Program-made: the position numbers and the translations under genes | The notes under the pieces: model-generated | What the model saw: the letters and a program-made list of their open reading frames with translations, nothing else | Database searches by the model: none | What the model was told of the DNA's origin: nothing | Assembly (NCBI RefSeq): GCF_963877135.1 | Contig: NZ_CAWNSW010000073.1 | Span: forward strand, 186,001 to 250,000 | Direction of reading: 5' to 3' | Length of the DNA: 64,000 bases | Source of the DNA: Stenomitos frigidus_A | Lineage (GTDB): Bacteria > Cyanobacteriota > Cyanobacteriia > Leptolyngbyales > Leptolyngbyaceae | Shown: piece by piece, positions 16,392 to 24,493 of the stretch | Layout of the letters: each line of letters opens with the position of its first letter | Numbering within the stretch: the first letter of the stretch is position 1

Positions 16392-16878
16392 TAAGTTACA
16401 AGATCTTCCAGGTGGAGTGATAGAAGACCTCTGTCAAGAGGATCGCTGGCGACTGGATATTGATCCAGGTTTTGATGCCAAGCATGAGTTCTTTCTGTCT
16501 TGGCGATACTTCGTTGCCTTACCGAAAAACCCTTCACCTTACTACGAGTCAACCGAAGCGGATTTAGCGGATTTTTTGACGTTTGATGGGTTTGATGTGT
16601 TGCTGCCAGTGTCCCGTTCCCATCATCCAAACATTGAACTCATTCGTCTCATTCCAGGGGTGAATCATCAAACGCTGACGCTGTTTCTGCACGATTCGTT
16701 TCATGAGTCCTACTTCAACGACGAATGGTCGGCGAGGTATGGGTTTCTAGCAGTCGCCGATCGCTATCAGAAGTTTGGTTGTGATTTCTACCTTGCCAGT
16801 TACTATCACTTTTCCTATCTGATTGGCGCAGATTATGAAGCTGCCAGCGAAGTGATGCGAAAGAAGTTGAATCTGTAG
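16375..16878 (+). CDS. Unrecognised 167-residue protein, possibly 5'-truncated
   Basis: The frame opens with GTG inside a direct repeat, immediately after an in-frame TAG, and has no other good start near the N-terminus, so either the repeat supplies the start or the gene lost its 5' end to an insertion. The product is acidic and aromatic-rich, with blocks such as LADFLTFDGFDVLLPVSRSH and FLAVADRYQKFGCDFYLASY. I do not recognise the family. Codon use is regular and the frame is long for this AT/GC content, so it is or was coding. Confidence 0.55.
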   Translation: MYNFIFKLQDLPGGVIEDLCQEDRWRLDIDPGFDAKHEFFLSWRYFVALPKNPSPYYESTEADLADFLTFDGFDVLLPVSRSHHPNIELIRLIPGVNHQTLTLFLHDSFHESYFNDEWSARYGFLAVADRYQKFGCDFYLASYYHFSYLIGADYEAASEVMRKKLNL

Positions 16879-17264
16879 CGGTAAACGAGCGATCGCCCTT
16901 AGCTGTCTCGTCGTGAAACCGTGGCAGTGATCGCTTCTGGGATGAGTTTGACCGTGTTGAGTGTTCATTTTTGCTGGGGCACTCTAGGCTGGTAAATCTC
17001 CCAGGGAGAAATCTGCTATGTCTATGTCTCCAATTAGTGCGACGCTGGACTCGAAAGACCGGGAAACGGTGATGGCAGCGATCGCAACCATTAAAGAAAA
17101 GCTGCCGTTTTTGATCGATTTGACCGCAGATGACCGGAAGGCGTTACCCAAGATGGGCGATAAGAGTCGGGCGTTTGTGAGTAAGGCGCTGGAGGTGGCG
17201 ACGCAGAACCCGAACTTTTTGCCGAGGTCATTTAACCTGGAGGAGTTGCGGAAGGATGTGCTGT

Positions 17265-17323
17265 AAACACATTCGGCAACCTTATTTAATTTGGACTTAG
17301 AGGATTTGTTGCCGAATGTGTTT
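17265..17323. repeat. Palindromic insert 1: perfect 16-bp inverted repeat
   Basis: AAACACATTCGGCAAC (17265-17280) and GTTGCCGAATGTGTTT (17308-17323) are exact inverted repeats around a 27-base AT-rich loop. The insert keeps the reading frame but its own TAA ends translation. It looks like a miniature mobile palindrome. Confidence 0.88.
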
Positions 17324-17407
17324 ATGTTTGAGGCGATGTCTCCGATCGTGGTGGCACTGACGCAGCTACAGGAATTGGTGGATGATACCTGTCTGGCAGC
17401 GGGGAGT

Positions 17408-17433
17408 GTTCGCGAAGCGTTGCGTTAGCAGTA
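17408..17433. repeat. Insert 2: 26-bp GCGAAGCG-type repeat
   Basis: The segment starting GTTCGCGAAGCGTTGCG separates AAGS from AYAAALQ of the broken gene and shifts the frame. CGCGAAGCG-like short repeats are common interspersed elements in cyanobacteria; TTCGCGAA inside it is self-complementary. Confidence 0.65.
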
Positions 17434-17517
17434 GCGTATGCGGCAGCGTTGCAGGTGTATAACTATGCGAAGGCGAGTGGACAGGGCGCGGGGTTAGATG
17501 TGGTAGTAGGGGAGATT

Positions 17518-17567
17518 AAACATACTCTAGCCGCTGGCGTGCCGCTGTCTGCGTCTAAAGTATGTTT
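17518..17567. repeat. Palindromic insert 3: imperfect 13-bp inverted repeat
   Basis: AAACATACTCTAG (17518-17530) and CTAAAGTATGTTT (17555-17567) pair at 12 of 13 positions around a GC-rich loop of 24 bases. It interrupts the same broken gene just before QQFARKPRK and differs in sequence from insert 1. Confidence 0.85.
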
Positions 17568-17644
17568 GGCAACAGTTTGCCCGGAAACCTCGGAAGGTGA
17601 AGGTTACAGAAGGAACGACGCAGCCACAAGAGGCAACACTGTAG

Positions 17645-17850
17645 CTCAAAGCCTGACGATTTGACTTCGGAGGCTGACGGTTGAAGCTCGGAGCCTGGAC
17701 ATTGGAGCAAAAAGCTCGACGTTCCGGGTTCTGAGCTTTAATTTTGGAGTAAAAAGGTCGGAGCTTGGAGGTCTGAGGTCGGAGTTTCGTGTTCTGAGCC
17801 TGGAGCTTCGAGTTCTGAGGTCGGAGTTCCGCGATCAGAGGTTAAAAGGC
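17645..17850 (+). repeat. Degenerate approx. 21-bp repeat array, left side of defence island
   Basis: Diverged units built from GCTCGGAGCCTGGA, GGTCGGAGTTCCG and GGTTCTGAG motifs. The reverse complement of this array resembles the clearer array at 22830-23022. The rest of the gap up to 17970 contains a HIP1 site and the likely promoter region of the NACHT gene, but no gene. Confidence 0.7.
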
Positions 17851-17970
17851 GAGGGTCGGAGGGCGATCGCTCCTTGAAATAGCTAAAATACTCGGTGTGA
17901 ACAGCAAAAGACTGCTGCCCACGTCCAGGAAAAGTAATCTTCAAGAAAATATTTGCACTTGAGGTAGTTA

Positions 17971-20709
17971 GTGAAGTTAGTAAATGCTCAGAATCGAATT
18001 CAGGAGCTAATGTCTCGTTTTGTAGCGCAAATCGAGATGGAAGCAGCAATGAGCAGAACAGACTTAAACAAAGCTGCCGAAACAATATTGATACCTTTAC
18101 TCAACGAGGTGTATGGTTGGAGCTTAGAAAATATCAATTATGCTGAGGACAATAATAACTATCCTGGTATTGATTTAGCTGACAAGGTAGCGGGAATCTC
18201 TGTTCAAGTCACAGCGACTCCTGATCTTACAAAGGTCAAACATACTCTGGAGCAATTTACTAAGCATAACCAGCACTTAAAATATAATCGGCTGATTATT
18301 TATATTCTGAAGAAGAAACAGGATTCTTATTCAGAAACAGCGATTCAAGGAATTATTCAAAACAAGTTCGGCTTTGATTCTCAAAAAGATATTTGGGATC
18401 ATCGCAAAATACTTAAAGAAGTTTCTAATTTCCCAATCGATCGGGCGCTTAGAGTTCAAGAAATTTTAGAAGCAAATTTTGGTGGAGATCAAAGGCTTCC
18501 ATCATTACTTGCTGACAGCCTAGAGCAGAGCATTAACTGGCGAGAAACTTGTCGAGAGTTACTGAACCACTGGAAGGGACTAACAACCAATGTCCTAACC
18601 AAGCCGAATGGCGTTCGTTTTCAACTGGATGAGGTCTTTGTACCGTTAGGATTGGTGGAGAGGCAAAAAAAGCCAAAACACCGCTCTCATGATGGGTTTC
18701 CAGCAGAGCAGGGTTCGGAACTCTATGAGGAGAAGGTCACACCCATTAGCCAGAATGACTTTTTTGAACAAGTATTGCGACAAGGGCAAAGCAAGCATAG
18801 CCAGGGAAGCCGTATTGCCATTATTGGTGAACCTGGAGCGGGAAAAACAACACAGCTTCAGAAGATAGCGGATTGGATTCTAACAGAAACGGATGGAACT
18901 CCCATTTGGATTCCATTGGCAGCAGTGGGTGCAAAAAAACTGAGGGACTATTTACTGAGTGACTGGCTGCAAACAGCCATTGAGGAGCTAGACGTTTCAC
19001 AAGCGCATCGAGATGATCTGGGGCAACTGCTGAAAACTGGAAAGGTCTGGTTGTTGCTGGATGGTGTGGATGAAATGGCAATCTCAGATGCGCTTTACCA
19101 GATTGCTACTCAGATGCGTGAAGGATGGTTGGGAAATGTCCGCGTGGTTCTGACCTGTCGCTTAAATGTGTGGGATGCAGGAAAGAATGCGCTTGATGGT
19201 TTCGATGTATACCGCAATCTGGATTTTGAATATCCCAGCGAAGTGCATCAGTTTATTAATCAATGGTTTGCAACTGAACCAGCATTGCAGCAAAAACTGA
19301 AGGTGGCGTTGGAGCAACCAGGCAAAGAACGGATTCGGGATATGGTGAAGAACCCATTGCGGTTGACGTTGCTTTGCTATAGCTGGCAATTGCAGGAAGG
19401 CGAACTCCCAGAAACGCAAGCTGGACTGTATGAGTGGTTTGTGAATGCGTTTTATGAATGGAACAAAGGTAAGGTTCCATTAAAGTTGAGTGTGACGAAG
19501 CGCGAGGAATTGAACCGTGCTTTAGGAGAGCTGGCAAAAGCAGCCATTGATCAAGAAAGTTCCCGCTTTCGTCTACAAGAGAAATTTGTCAAGCGGTTTC
19601 TAGATGCTGCCGATGATGAAGATTCTCTGTTTTACCTGGCTCTCCAACTCGGCTGGCTCAATCGTATCGGTGTTGCAGCAGAAAACCCACTCGAAAATGT
19701 CTATGCTTTCTTTCATCCGACGTTTCAGGAATATTTTGCGGCATTGGCGATTAATGATTGGCACTACTTTTTAAAGCAAGCTGTTATCTTTGAACCTCAA
19801 TGGAGACAAGTAATCGTTCTGTGGCTAGGACGAGGTGACATTGATAAAAGTGAAAAACACTCATTCTTAGATATACTCGAAGATTTTCAAGAATGTGGTG
19901 GATTTTACAGATATGAGGCTGAAAGATTTTCAAAAGAAATTATATCAATGAATGAGTTTGGAATTCACAGAAAGCCTAGGGATTATTCAATAACAGTTCA
20001 GGCTGGATCGTGTTTAGAGATTAATGTAGCTGATGTCTTTATTAAAGGGGTTTCTCCTGATGAAACCCATTTTGAACATACAAAATTTCTGCTTGATCAA
20101 CTAGAAGAGAGTCAAGGTGACTTAAGTTGGACGGAACTTAATTCTGAGGAGCTTGCTGAGATTAACCAACTCTTAGAGAGTTTATCTGAAAGTAAAAATG
20201 ACTTATTCAATCTGGGCATTCTGAAGAGACTTCTTGAGATAAATTCGGAAAGTGATACAGACTTGGTTGAAATAAATTTTATGAAACTCTTTGAGCCTGC
20301 CAAAGAGGATATATGTAGAATAATTACTTGGGTCTTGACAAAGTTGGTTTGGGAATCACGAAGAATTGGATATAGTAATCTTATGAGTGTCTCTAAACTT
20401 CTTATTGAAGCTCTTCGGATTGAAAATCAAAAAAAGCAAACTATACAGCATTGGTTGACCCGAAAGTGGGCAGCAAAGTTTCTAATTAGAGTTTTAGTTG
20501 AGAATAATTTTCCAGAAAAGATTCTAATCTTAGTAGTCGAACGTTTAAAGTATTATACAGTCGAAGGGTTTTATGAGTCTGACTACACTTTATATAAGTG
20601 GTGTAGAGAAGTTATTCTTCGCTGCAACAGACTTCCCTATCCAGACTTTTATCAAGCATGGCACAGTTCTTCTTCCTCCACTGATGCCGAGTTACCTATA
20701 GATAGTTGA
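17971..20709 (+). CDS. SMEK-NACHT domain STAND ATPase, probable antiphage protein
   Basis: 912 residues from a GTG preceded by TTGAGG; in-frame ATGs at 18010 and further in are alternatives. Residues about 27-140 match the SMEK domain (TDLNKAAETILIPLLNEVYG, then GIDLADKVAGISVQVTATPD and KYNRLIIYILKKKQDSYSE). A NACHT module follows: Walker A GEPGAGKTT at about 286, Walker B VWLLLDGVDEMA at about 360, and the downstream NPLRLTLLCYSW. The last 300 residues are helical and Glu/Lys-rich without a family I know, the usual place for a sensing region. Bacterial NACHT proteins protect against phages; SMEK domains occur at STAND N-termini as presumed effector or adaptor parts. Confidence 0.88.
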   Translation: MKLVNAQNRIQELMSRFVAQIEMEAAMSRTDLNKAAETILIPLLNEVYGWSLENINYAEDNNNYPGIDLADKVAGISVQVTATPDLTKVKHTLEQFTKHNQHLKYNRLIIYILKKKQDSYSETAIQGIIQNKFGFDSQKDIWDHRKILKEVSNFPIDRALRVQEILEANFGGDQRLPSLLADSLEQSINWRETCRELLNHWKGLTTNVLTKPNGVRFQLDEVFVPLGLVERQKKPKHRSHDGFPAEQGSELYEEKVTPISQNDFFEQVLRQGQSKHSQGSRIAIIGEPGAGKTTQLQKIADWILTETDGTPIWIPLAAVGAKKLRDYLLSDWLQTAIEELDVSQAHRDDLGQLLKTGKVWLLLDGVDEMAISDALYQIATQMREGWLGNVRVVLTCRLNVWDAGKNALDGFDVYRNLDFEYPSEVHQFINQWFATEPALQQKLKVALEQPGKERIRDMVKNPLRLTLLCYSWQLQEGELPETQAGLYEWFVNAFYEWNKGKVPLKLSVTKREELNRALGELAKAAIDQESSRFRLQEKFVKRFLDAADDEDSLFYLALQLGWLNRIGVAAENPLENVYAFFHPTFQEYFAALAINDWHYFLKQAVIFEPQWRQVIVLWLGRGDIDKSEKHSFLDILEDFQECGGFYRYEAERFSKEIISMNEFGIHRKPRDYSITVQAGSCLEINVADVFIKGVSPDETHFEHTKFLLDQLEESQGDLSWTELNSEELAEINQLLESLSESKNDLFNLGILKRLLEINSESDTDLVEINFMKLFEPAKEDICRIITWVLTKLVWESRRIGYSNLMSVSKLLIEALRIENQKKQTIQHWLTRKWAAKFLIRVLVENNFPEKILILVVERLKYYTVEGFYESDYTLYKWCREVILRCNRLPYPDFYQAWHSSSSSTDAELPIDS

Positions 20710-20722
20710 GAGGTAAAAAGCT

Positions 20723-21034
20723 ATGAAAACTCAAAATATTGATATTCCTAAAGAGACGATCGCTCACTTCTGTCAACACTGGCACATCACTAAACTTTCA
20801 CTGTTTGGCTCTGTCCTTCGTGACGACTTTCGCCCCGATAGCGATATTGATGTGTTGGTCGAATTTCAACCCGAATATATTCCTGGCTTTCTTAAACTCC
20901 ATCGGATTCAAGAAGAACTTTCAACCCTCCTGGGAAATCGACCCATTGATCTTGTTACGCCCAAATTTCTGAATCATCGGATTCGCGATCGCATCCTATC
21001 AGAAGCAGAGGTTCACTATGTCGCAGAGAGATGA
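20723..21034 (+). CDS. MNT-type minimal nucleotidyltransferase antitoxin
   Basis: 103 residues with the pol-beta signature LSLFGSVLRDDFRPDSDIDV followed by LVEF, that is GSxxRxD and DxD. In HEPN/MNT pairs this enzyme silences the HEPN RNase by adding AMP to its active-site Tyr. It starts 13 bases after the NACHT gene, with GAGG upstream. The partner gene overlaps its 3' end. Confidence 0.93.
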   Translation: MKTQNIDIPKETIAHFCQHWHITKLSLFGSVLRDDFRPDSDIDVLVEFQPEYIPGFLKLHRIQEELSTLLGNRPIDLVTPKFLNHRIRDRILSEAEVHYVAER

Positions 21035-21052
21035 TCGGGTTTATTTGGACAC

Positions 21053-21367
21053 ATGGTAGATATTGCTAATAAAGCGATCGGGTTTGTGCAAGGTGTAACT
21101 AGGGAAAATTTTGACAACGATGAACTTCTGCGTCTATCCCTGACCCATTTATTGCAGGTGATTGGTGAAGCAGCCCGAAGAGTCTCCCCAGACTTTCGAG
21201 CCGCTTACCCTCAAATAGACTGGAAAGCGATCGTCGGAATGCGAAGCAAAGTTGTTCACGATTACTTAAATGTCGATGAAGATATCGTTTGGGACACCGT
21301 ATTGAATGAACTCCCCTCTTTAGTGAATGAACTTGAGAGAATATTGAATGCCGACAATCTCGGATAG
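21053..21367 (+). CDS. HEPN RNase toxin of the HEPN/MNT pair, probable N-terminal frameshift
   Basis: 104 residues from the ATG at 21053. The active motif RSKVVHDY (RX4HXY) is present near the C-terminus, with the family's ALTHLLQVIGEAARR equivalent (LSLTHLLQVIGEAARRVS). The natural N-terminus appears to start at 21018 (ATG overlapping the MNT stop): it reads MSQRDDRVYLD and then breaks after GAC; one extra C would restore DHMVDIANKAIGF. So either a one-base deletion or a base-call error removed the first 11 residues and the ATG at 21053 now serves. The remaining protein still carries the catalytic residues. Confidence 0.85.
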   Translation: MVDIANKAIGFVQGVTRENFDNDELLRLSLTHLLQVIGEAARRVSPDFRAAYPQIDWKAIVGMRSKVVHDYLNVDEDIVWDTVLNELPSLVNELERILNADNLG

Positions 21368-21379
21368 AGGAGAAACCGT

Positions 21380-21592
21380 ATGGCAGAAGTAAAAGTTTAC
21401 TACGATCAAATTGGCAACACCTTAACCGTCTGGTTTGGCAATCCTCAAGATGAATACACCTGTGAAGAAACGGGGGATGAAGTGGTCTTGATAAAAGATA
21501 GCAACGGACAAGTCATCGGCTTTGAAAAACTCAACTACACCCTTCCAGCCACCACAAACCTCAAGATCTCCTTTGAAACAGCATCAGCATAA
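21380..21592 (+). CDS. DUF2283 family protein
   Basis: 70 residues, MAEVKVYYDQIGNTLTVWFG then DEVVLIKDSNGQVIGFEKLN. DUF2283 proteins are small and often encoded beside DUF4258 or other toxin-like partners; here no DUF4258 gene follows. The start has a good AGAGGAG site. It is probably an antitoxin-like or orphan member of the toxin cluster; its activity is unknown. Confidence 0.88.
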   Translation: MAEVKVYYDQIGNTLTVWFGNPQDEYTCEETGDEVVLIKDSNGQVIGFEKLNYTLPATTNLKISFETASA

Positions 21593-21611
21593 CCCTTTCA
21601 CTTTCACTATC

Positions 21612-21890
21612 ATGACAAGCGCCAAAGAACAGCCCATTCAAGAACTAGACCAGACACCTGATTTCGTTGTGCAGGAAGTTTTAGACCTTCTGCTGTTCAT
21701 CAAAGTTCGGTTAAAGCGCGAAATCAAGGAAGAGCAGCCTGACAGTTCGCAGCAAGCCCCCAGTCTTCCACCCTTTCTCCAGTTTGTTGAAGAGATTAGT
21801 GCCCAAGTTCCTAGAGAGGAATGGGCAAAGCTACCCAGCGACCTTTCCAAAAACATCGATCACTACTTGTATGGCTCACCGAAGAACTAA
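21612..21890 (+). CDS. DUF2281-like small protein, possible antitoxin
   Basis: 92 residues from the ATG at 21612, chosen because the longer upstream frame overlaps the DUF2283 gene. The core QELDQTPDFVVQEVLDLLLF resembles DUF2281-type antitoxins, which usually begin with such a helical block and precede a PIN toxin. The tail EEWAKLPSDLSKNIDHYLYG is typical of cyanobacterial members. No toxin follows directly, so it may be an orphan. Confidence 0.75.
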   Translation: MTSAKEQPIQELDQTPDFVVQEVLDLLLFIKVRLKREIKEEQPDSSQQAPSLPPFLQFVEEISAQVPREEWAKLPSDLSKNIDHYLYGSPKN

Positions 21891-21944
21891 GGATGAAACC
21901 TGTAGACTAGGACAAGCCTTAGCAGTGCGCTCGGAGCAAGCCCG

Positions 21945-22190
21945 ATGAATCTCACCATTCCCGACGATATCCTGACAGCCAGCGAAATGTCGGAAGCAGA
22001 CTTGAAGCTGGAAGTTGCCGTTCTCCTTTACAAGCGCGAGAAAATCAGCGCTGGCAAAGCCTGTGAGTGGTTGGGGCTTAATCTAGTCGAGTTTCGCCGA
22101 GAGTTGGGCAACCGAGGACTGACGATTAACTACGATGTTGACGACTTTCAGGCAGATGTCGAAACCCTGCGCTCCCTTGGCAGGCTATGA
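21945..22190 (+). CDS. UPF0175 family antitoxin
   Basis: 81 residues: LTIPDDILTASEMSEADLKL, then AVLLYKREKISAGKACEWLG and the short C-terminus DDFQADVETLRSLGRL. UPF0175 proteins contain a small helix-turn-helix-like region and pair with DUF3368 PIN proteins. The last codons overlap the next ATG (ATGA), giving a coupled antitoxin-toxin pair. Confidence 0.92.
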   Translation: MNLTIPDDILTASEMSEADLKLEVAVLLYKREKISAGKACEWLGLNLVEFRRELGNRGLTINYDVDDFQADVETLRSLGRL

Positions 22191-22675
22191 GTGTCGTCAG
22201 CAACACCTCACCCATCACCAATCTGGCAGGCATCGGGCAACTTGACCTGCTTCACCAATTCTACGACACTATTACCATTCCTCAAGCCGTTTACAACGAA
22301 ATGGCAACCATCGGCAGAGCTGTACCAGGCGCACTTGAAGTACAAACGCTCCCCTGGATCACAGTTCAACCCGTAAAAGACCAAAACCAGGTCGAAGCAC
22401 TCCGAGCCGTTTTAGATCCGGGTAAAGCCGAAGCCATTGTGCTGGCTCTGGAACTCAACGCATCACTCTTGATTATCGACGAAAGACCCGGTAGAAGCAT
22501 TGCCCGACAAAACAGCATCCTCATCATCGGCGTATTAGGCGTGTTATTGGAGGCAAAACAACAAGGGTTAATCGCCAGTGTCCAACCTCTAGTCGATCGA
22601 CTGATCAACGAATTAGAGTTTCGGGTCAGCAAGCGGCTATATGAGACAGTTTTACAGACTACTGGTGAGGCTTAA
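22187..22675 (+). CDS. DUF3368 PIN-like toxin
   Basis: 162 residues with PIN-fold features: N-terminal VVSNTSPITNLAGIGQLDLL (the Asp of the usual D/SNTSP motif is replaced by Asn/Ser as in this subfamily), central LDPGKAEAIVLALELNASLL and IIDERPGRSIARQNS carrying acidic residues, then GVLGVLLEAKQQGLI. It is predicted to be an RNase neutralised by the overlapping upstream antitoxin. It is the last gene of the toxin cluster. Confidence 0.92.
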   Translation: MSVVSNTSPITNLAGIGQLDLLHQFYDTITIPQAVYNEMATIGRAVPGALEVQTLPWITVQPVKDQNQVEALRAVLDPGKAEAIVLALELNASLLIIDERPGRSIARQNSILIIGVLGVLLEAKQQGLIASVQPLVDRLINELEFRVSKRLYETVLQTTGEA

Positions 22676-22829
22676 GAGCGCGATTCTTGCAGGAAGCCAT
22701 GCGATCGCGAAGCGCTGACTTGTCAGTTCGCCCTCTATCCCTCACCATTCAACCTCCAACCTCGAAACTTCACCCTCAAAAGCCAAACCTTCGCCCCTGG
22801 AACAGAAAATTCCTCGATCAGAACACGCG

Positions 22830-23022
22830 GCTTTGACCTCCGAACTCGAAACGCCAGCCTCTAAGCTTGAACCGCCAACCTCCGAACACGGAATGTCAGC
22901 CTCTAAGCTCGGAACGCCAACCTTAGAACACGGAACGTCGAGCTTGGAGCACGGAACGTCGAGTTTGGAGCACGGAACGCCGAGCTTGGAGCACGGGACG
23001 CCGACCACAGAGCTGCAAGCGG
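22830..23022 (+). repeat. 21-bp tandem repeat array, right side of defence island
   Basis: Best units start at 22931, 22952, 22973 and 22994, each like CGGAACGTCGAGCTTGGAGC; more diverged units extend left to about 22830. The + frame reads as SLEHGTP/S heptads, but this is probably not a gene. It lies in the 475-base gap between the PIN toxin and purN and is inverted with respect to the left array. Confidence 0.85.
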
Positions 23023-23150
23023 GGTCAGAGGCTTCAAAGGCGATACATTCACGACAGCGTAGGAGTCCAGGCAAGTAGTAAGTTGAAATTGCAGCTTATA
23101 ATGCCAAGCGGTACTAGCACTACTGATGTACAACATTATTTTGTGGAAGT

Positions 23151-23801
23151 ATGGGCACTCGTTCTCCTGTTGCTGTCACCCCCAGCCTCATTTCACCTGA
23201 ATACTCAACAGTCGTAAACCCAAACGTGCCCTTGCTGAAATTGGGCGTGATGGCATCAGGAAGCGGCAGTAATTTTGAGGCGATCGCGCAAGCCATTGCC
23301 GATCAGAAACTCAAGGCTCAGGTACAAGTCCTGCTTTATAACAATCCTGGTGCCAAGGCTGCTGCCAGAGCAGAACAGTGGGGCATTCCTTCCGTGCTAC
23401 TCAATCATCGTGAGTTTGCCAACCGGGAAGCGTTGGATGCAGCGATCGTCGAAACGCTGCAACAGCATGACGTCGAGTGGGTCATCATGGCTGGCTGGAT
23501 GCGGATTGTCACGCCTGTTTTGATTAATGCGTTTCCCAGACGCATTCTGAACATCCATCCCAGTTTACTGCCCAGCTTTAAGGGCAACCGAGCAGTCGAG
23601 CAAGCGCTCGCAGCAGGCGTTAAAATCACTGGCTGCACGGTTCATCGCGTCGTGACAGAGGTCGATAGCGGCGACATTATTGTCCAAGCTGCGGTGCCTG
23701 TATTGCCCGACGACACGCTTGAAACACTCCACGATCGCATCCACATTCAGGAACATCGCATCTTTCCTCAGGCGATCGCGCTGGCGGCTCAGGGTCAATA
23801 G
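23151..23801 (+). CDS. purN: Phosphoribosylglycinamide formyltransferase
   Basis: 216 residues. Transfers the formyl group of 10-formyl-THF to GAR in purine synthesis. The start of the fold, LKLGVMASGSGSNFEAIAQA, binds the phosphate of GAR; the catalytic region IHPSLLPSFKGNRAVEQALA contains the family His, and TGCTVHRVVTEVDSGDII carries the catalytic Asp. The N-terminal 25 residues are longer than in E. coli, and a later start is possible. It is the first housekeeping gene after the accessory island and is monocistronic. Confidence 0.95.
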   Translation: MGTRSPVAVTPSLISPEYSTVVNPNVPLLKLGVMASGSGSNFEAIAQAIADQKLKAQVQVLLYNNPGAKAAARAEQWGIPSVLLNHREFANREALDAAIVETLQQHDVEWVIMAGWMRIVTPVLINAFPRRILNIHPSLLPSFKGNRAVEQALAAGVKITGCTVHRVVTEVDSGDIIVQAAVPVLPDDTLETLHDRIHIQEHRIFPQAIALAAQGQ

Positions 23802-23864
23802 CCATCAAAGGCCTGATGGCGCGATCAGCGTTGCGCTGGACACCGACCACCGACCACCGACCAC

Positions 23865-24344
23865 TCATTTTTGAGCGACCTGCCGCCATTCTTCGACAAC
23901 AAAGGGTGGTACTGGCAGGTCGATCGCGGTTTTCTGCAATGGCAATGTCAGCCGTAGCGGGGTCGTTGCGGTCAGCTGACGCATCACCTCAAGCAAGTCA
24001 TACTCAGCCACATTAGGAACATCGGTGACTGTGTCTGTCTCTGCTGCCAGCCAGACACGCTCCGTTCCCGTTGTAATTTTCAGTGGATGCGGATGCTCTA
24101 ACGCTGCCCCGCCTGGAAACCCAACCAACCGGAGATGGATGCTCTCCGTCTGTCCCCCTTGCACCCGCTTGTAGAAAACCACCTGCCACGCCTGATCGGT
24201 ACGATCGCGCAAGGTCTGCAGCGATCGATACATCACGCGATCGCCCCCTTCAGGATAGGTATGCACCGACGCGAGCCCGTCCGGCACACCCAATGTCATG
24301 ACGAGCGCAAGAGCCACACCAAGGAACCATCCAAGCCGATACAT
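23865..24344 (-). CDS. DUF3122 secreted protein
   Basis: 159 residues. A signal peptide is clear (MYRLGWFLGVALALVMTLGV, then PDGLASVH). The mature part, YPEGGDRVMYRSLQTLRDRT, then WQVVFYKRVQGGQTESIHLR and VGFPGGAALEHPHPLKI, matches DUF3122, a cyanobacterial periplasmic or lumenal family of unknown function. It is divergent from the DUF1345 gene; an imperfect hairpin GTAGGG...CCCTAC lies between them at about 24393-24408. Confidence 0.9.
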   Translation of the reverse strand: MYRLGWFLGVALALVMTLGVPDGLASVHTYPEGGDRVMYRSLQTLRDRTDQAWQVVFYKRVQGGQTESIHLRLVGFPGGAALEHPHPLKITTGTERVWLAAETDTVTDVPNVAEYDLLEVMRQLTATTPLRLTLPLQKTAIDLPVPPFVVEEWRQVAQK

Positions 24345-24493
24345 CTGGTCATGCTCCTGACTGCCACTACTGAGTTAGTGTAGGCCGAAAAGGTAGGGCC
24401 GCCCCTACAAAATACGCCCCTTAAGGCAGTCGCGCTACAGAACGAAGGTGTTCAGATCTATACTTCCAGTCAGTCACTCTACTTGCATCGCTT

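Larger units (their letters stand above)
17018..17644 (+). pseudogene. Broken gene for a conserved small cyanobacterial protein, three insertions
   Basis: The first 82 codons read LPFLIDLTADDRKALPKMGD then LEVATQNPNFLPRSFNLEEL and stop at 17264. The same protein clearly resumes: FEAMSPIVVALTQLQELVDD (from 17327), then AYAAALQVYNYAKASGQGAG (from about 17434), then QQFARKPRKVKVTEGTTQPQ ending at 17644. Between the blocks lie three short inserts, two of them inverted-repeat elements. Without them the protein would be about 160 residues. The family is recalled as a conserved hypothetical of cyanobacteria of unknown function. The original RBS (AGGGAGAA) and ATG are intact, so an 82-residue fragment could still be made. 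Confidence 0.85.

Noticed and set aside
22742..23136. Several heptad-repeat frames on both strands near 22.8-23.1 kb
   Set aside because: They arise because a 21-bp repeat keeps all frames open; no start context or conserved ends.
16251..23141. CRISPR-associated (Tn7-like) transposon spanning the island
   Set aside because: No tnsA/B/C, tniQ, cas12k, CRISPR array or matching inverted right end; only the repeats suggest it, so it is kept as a hypothesis about a relic.
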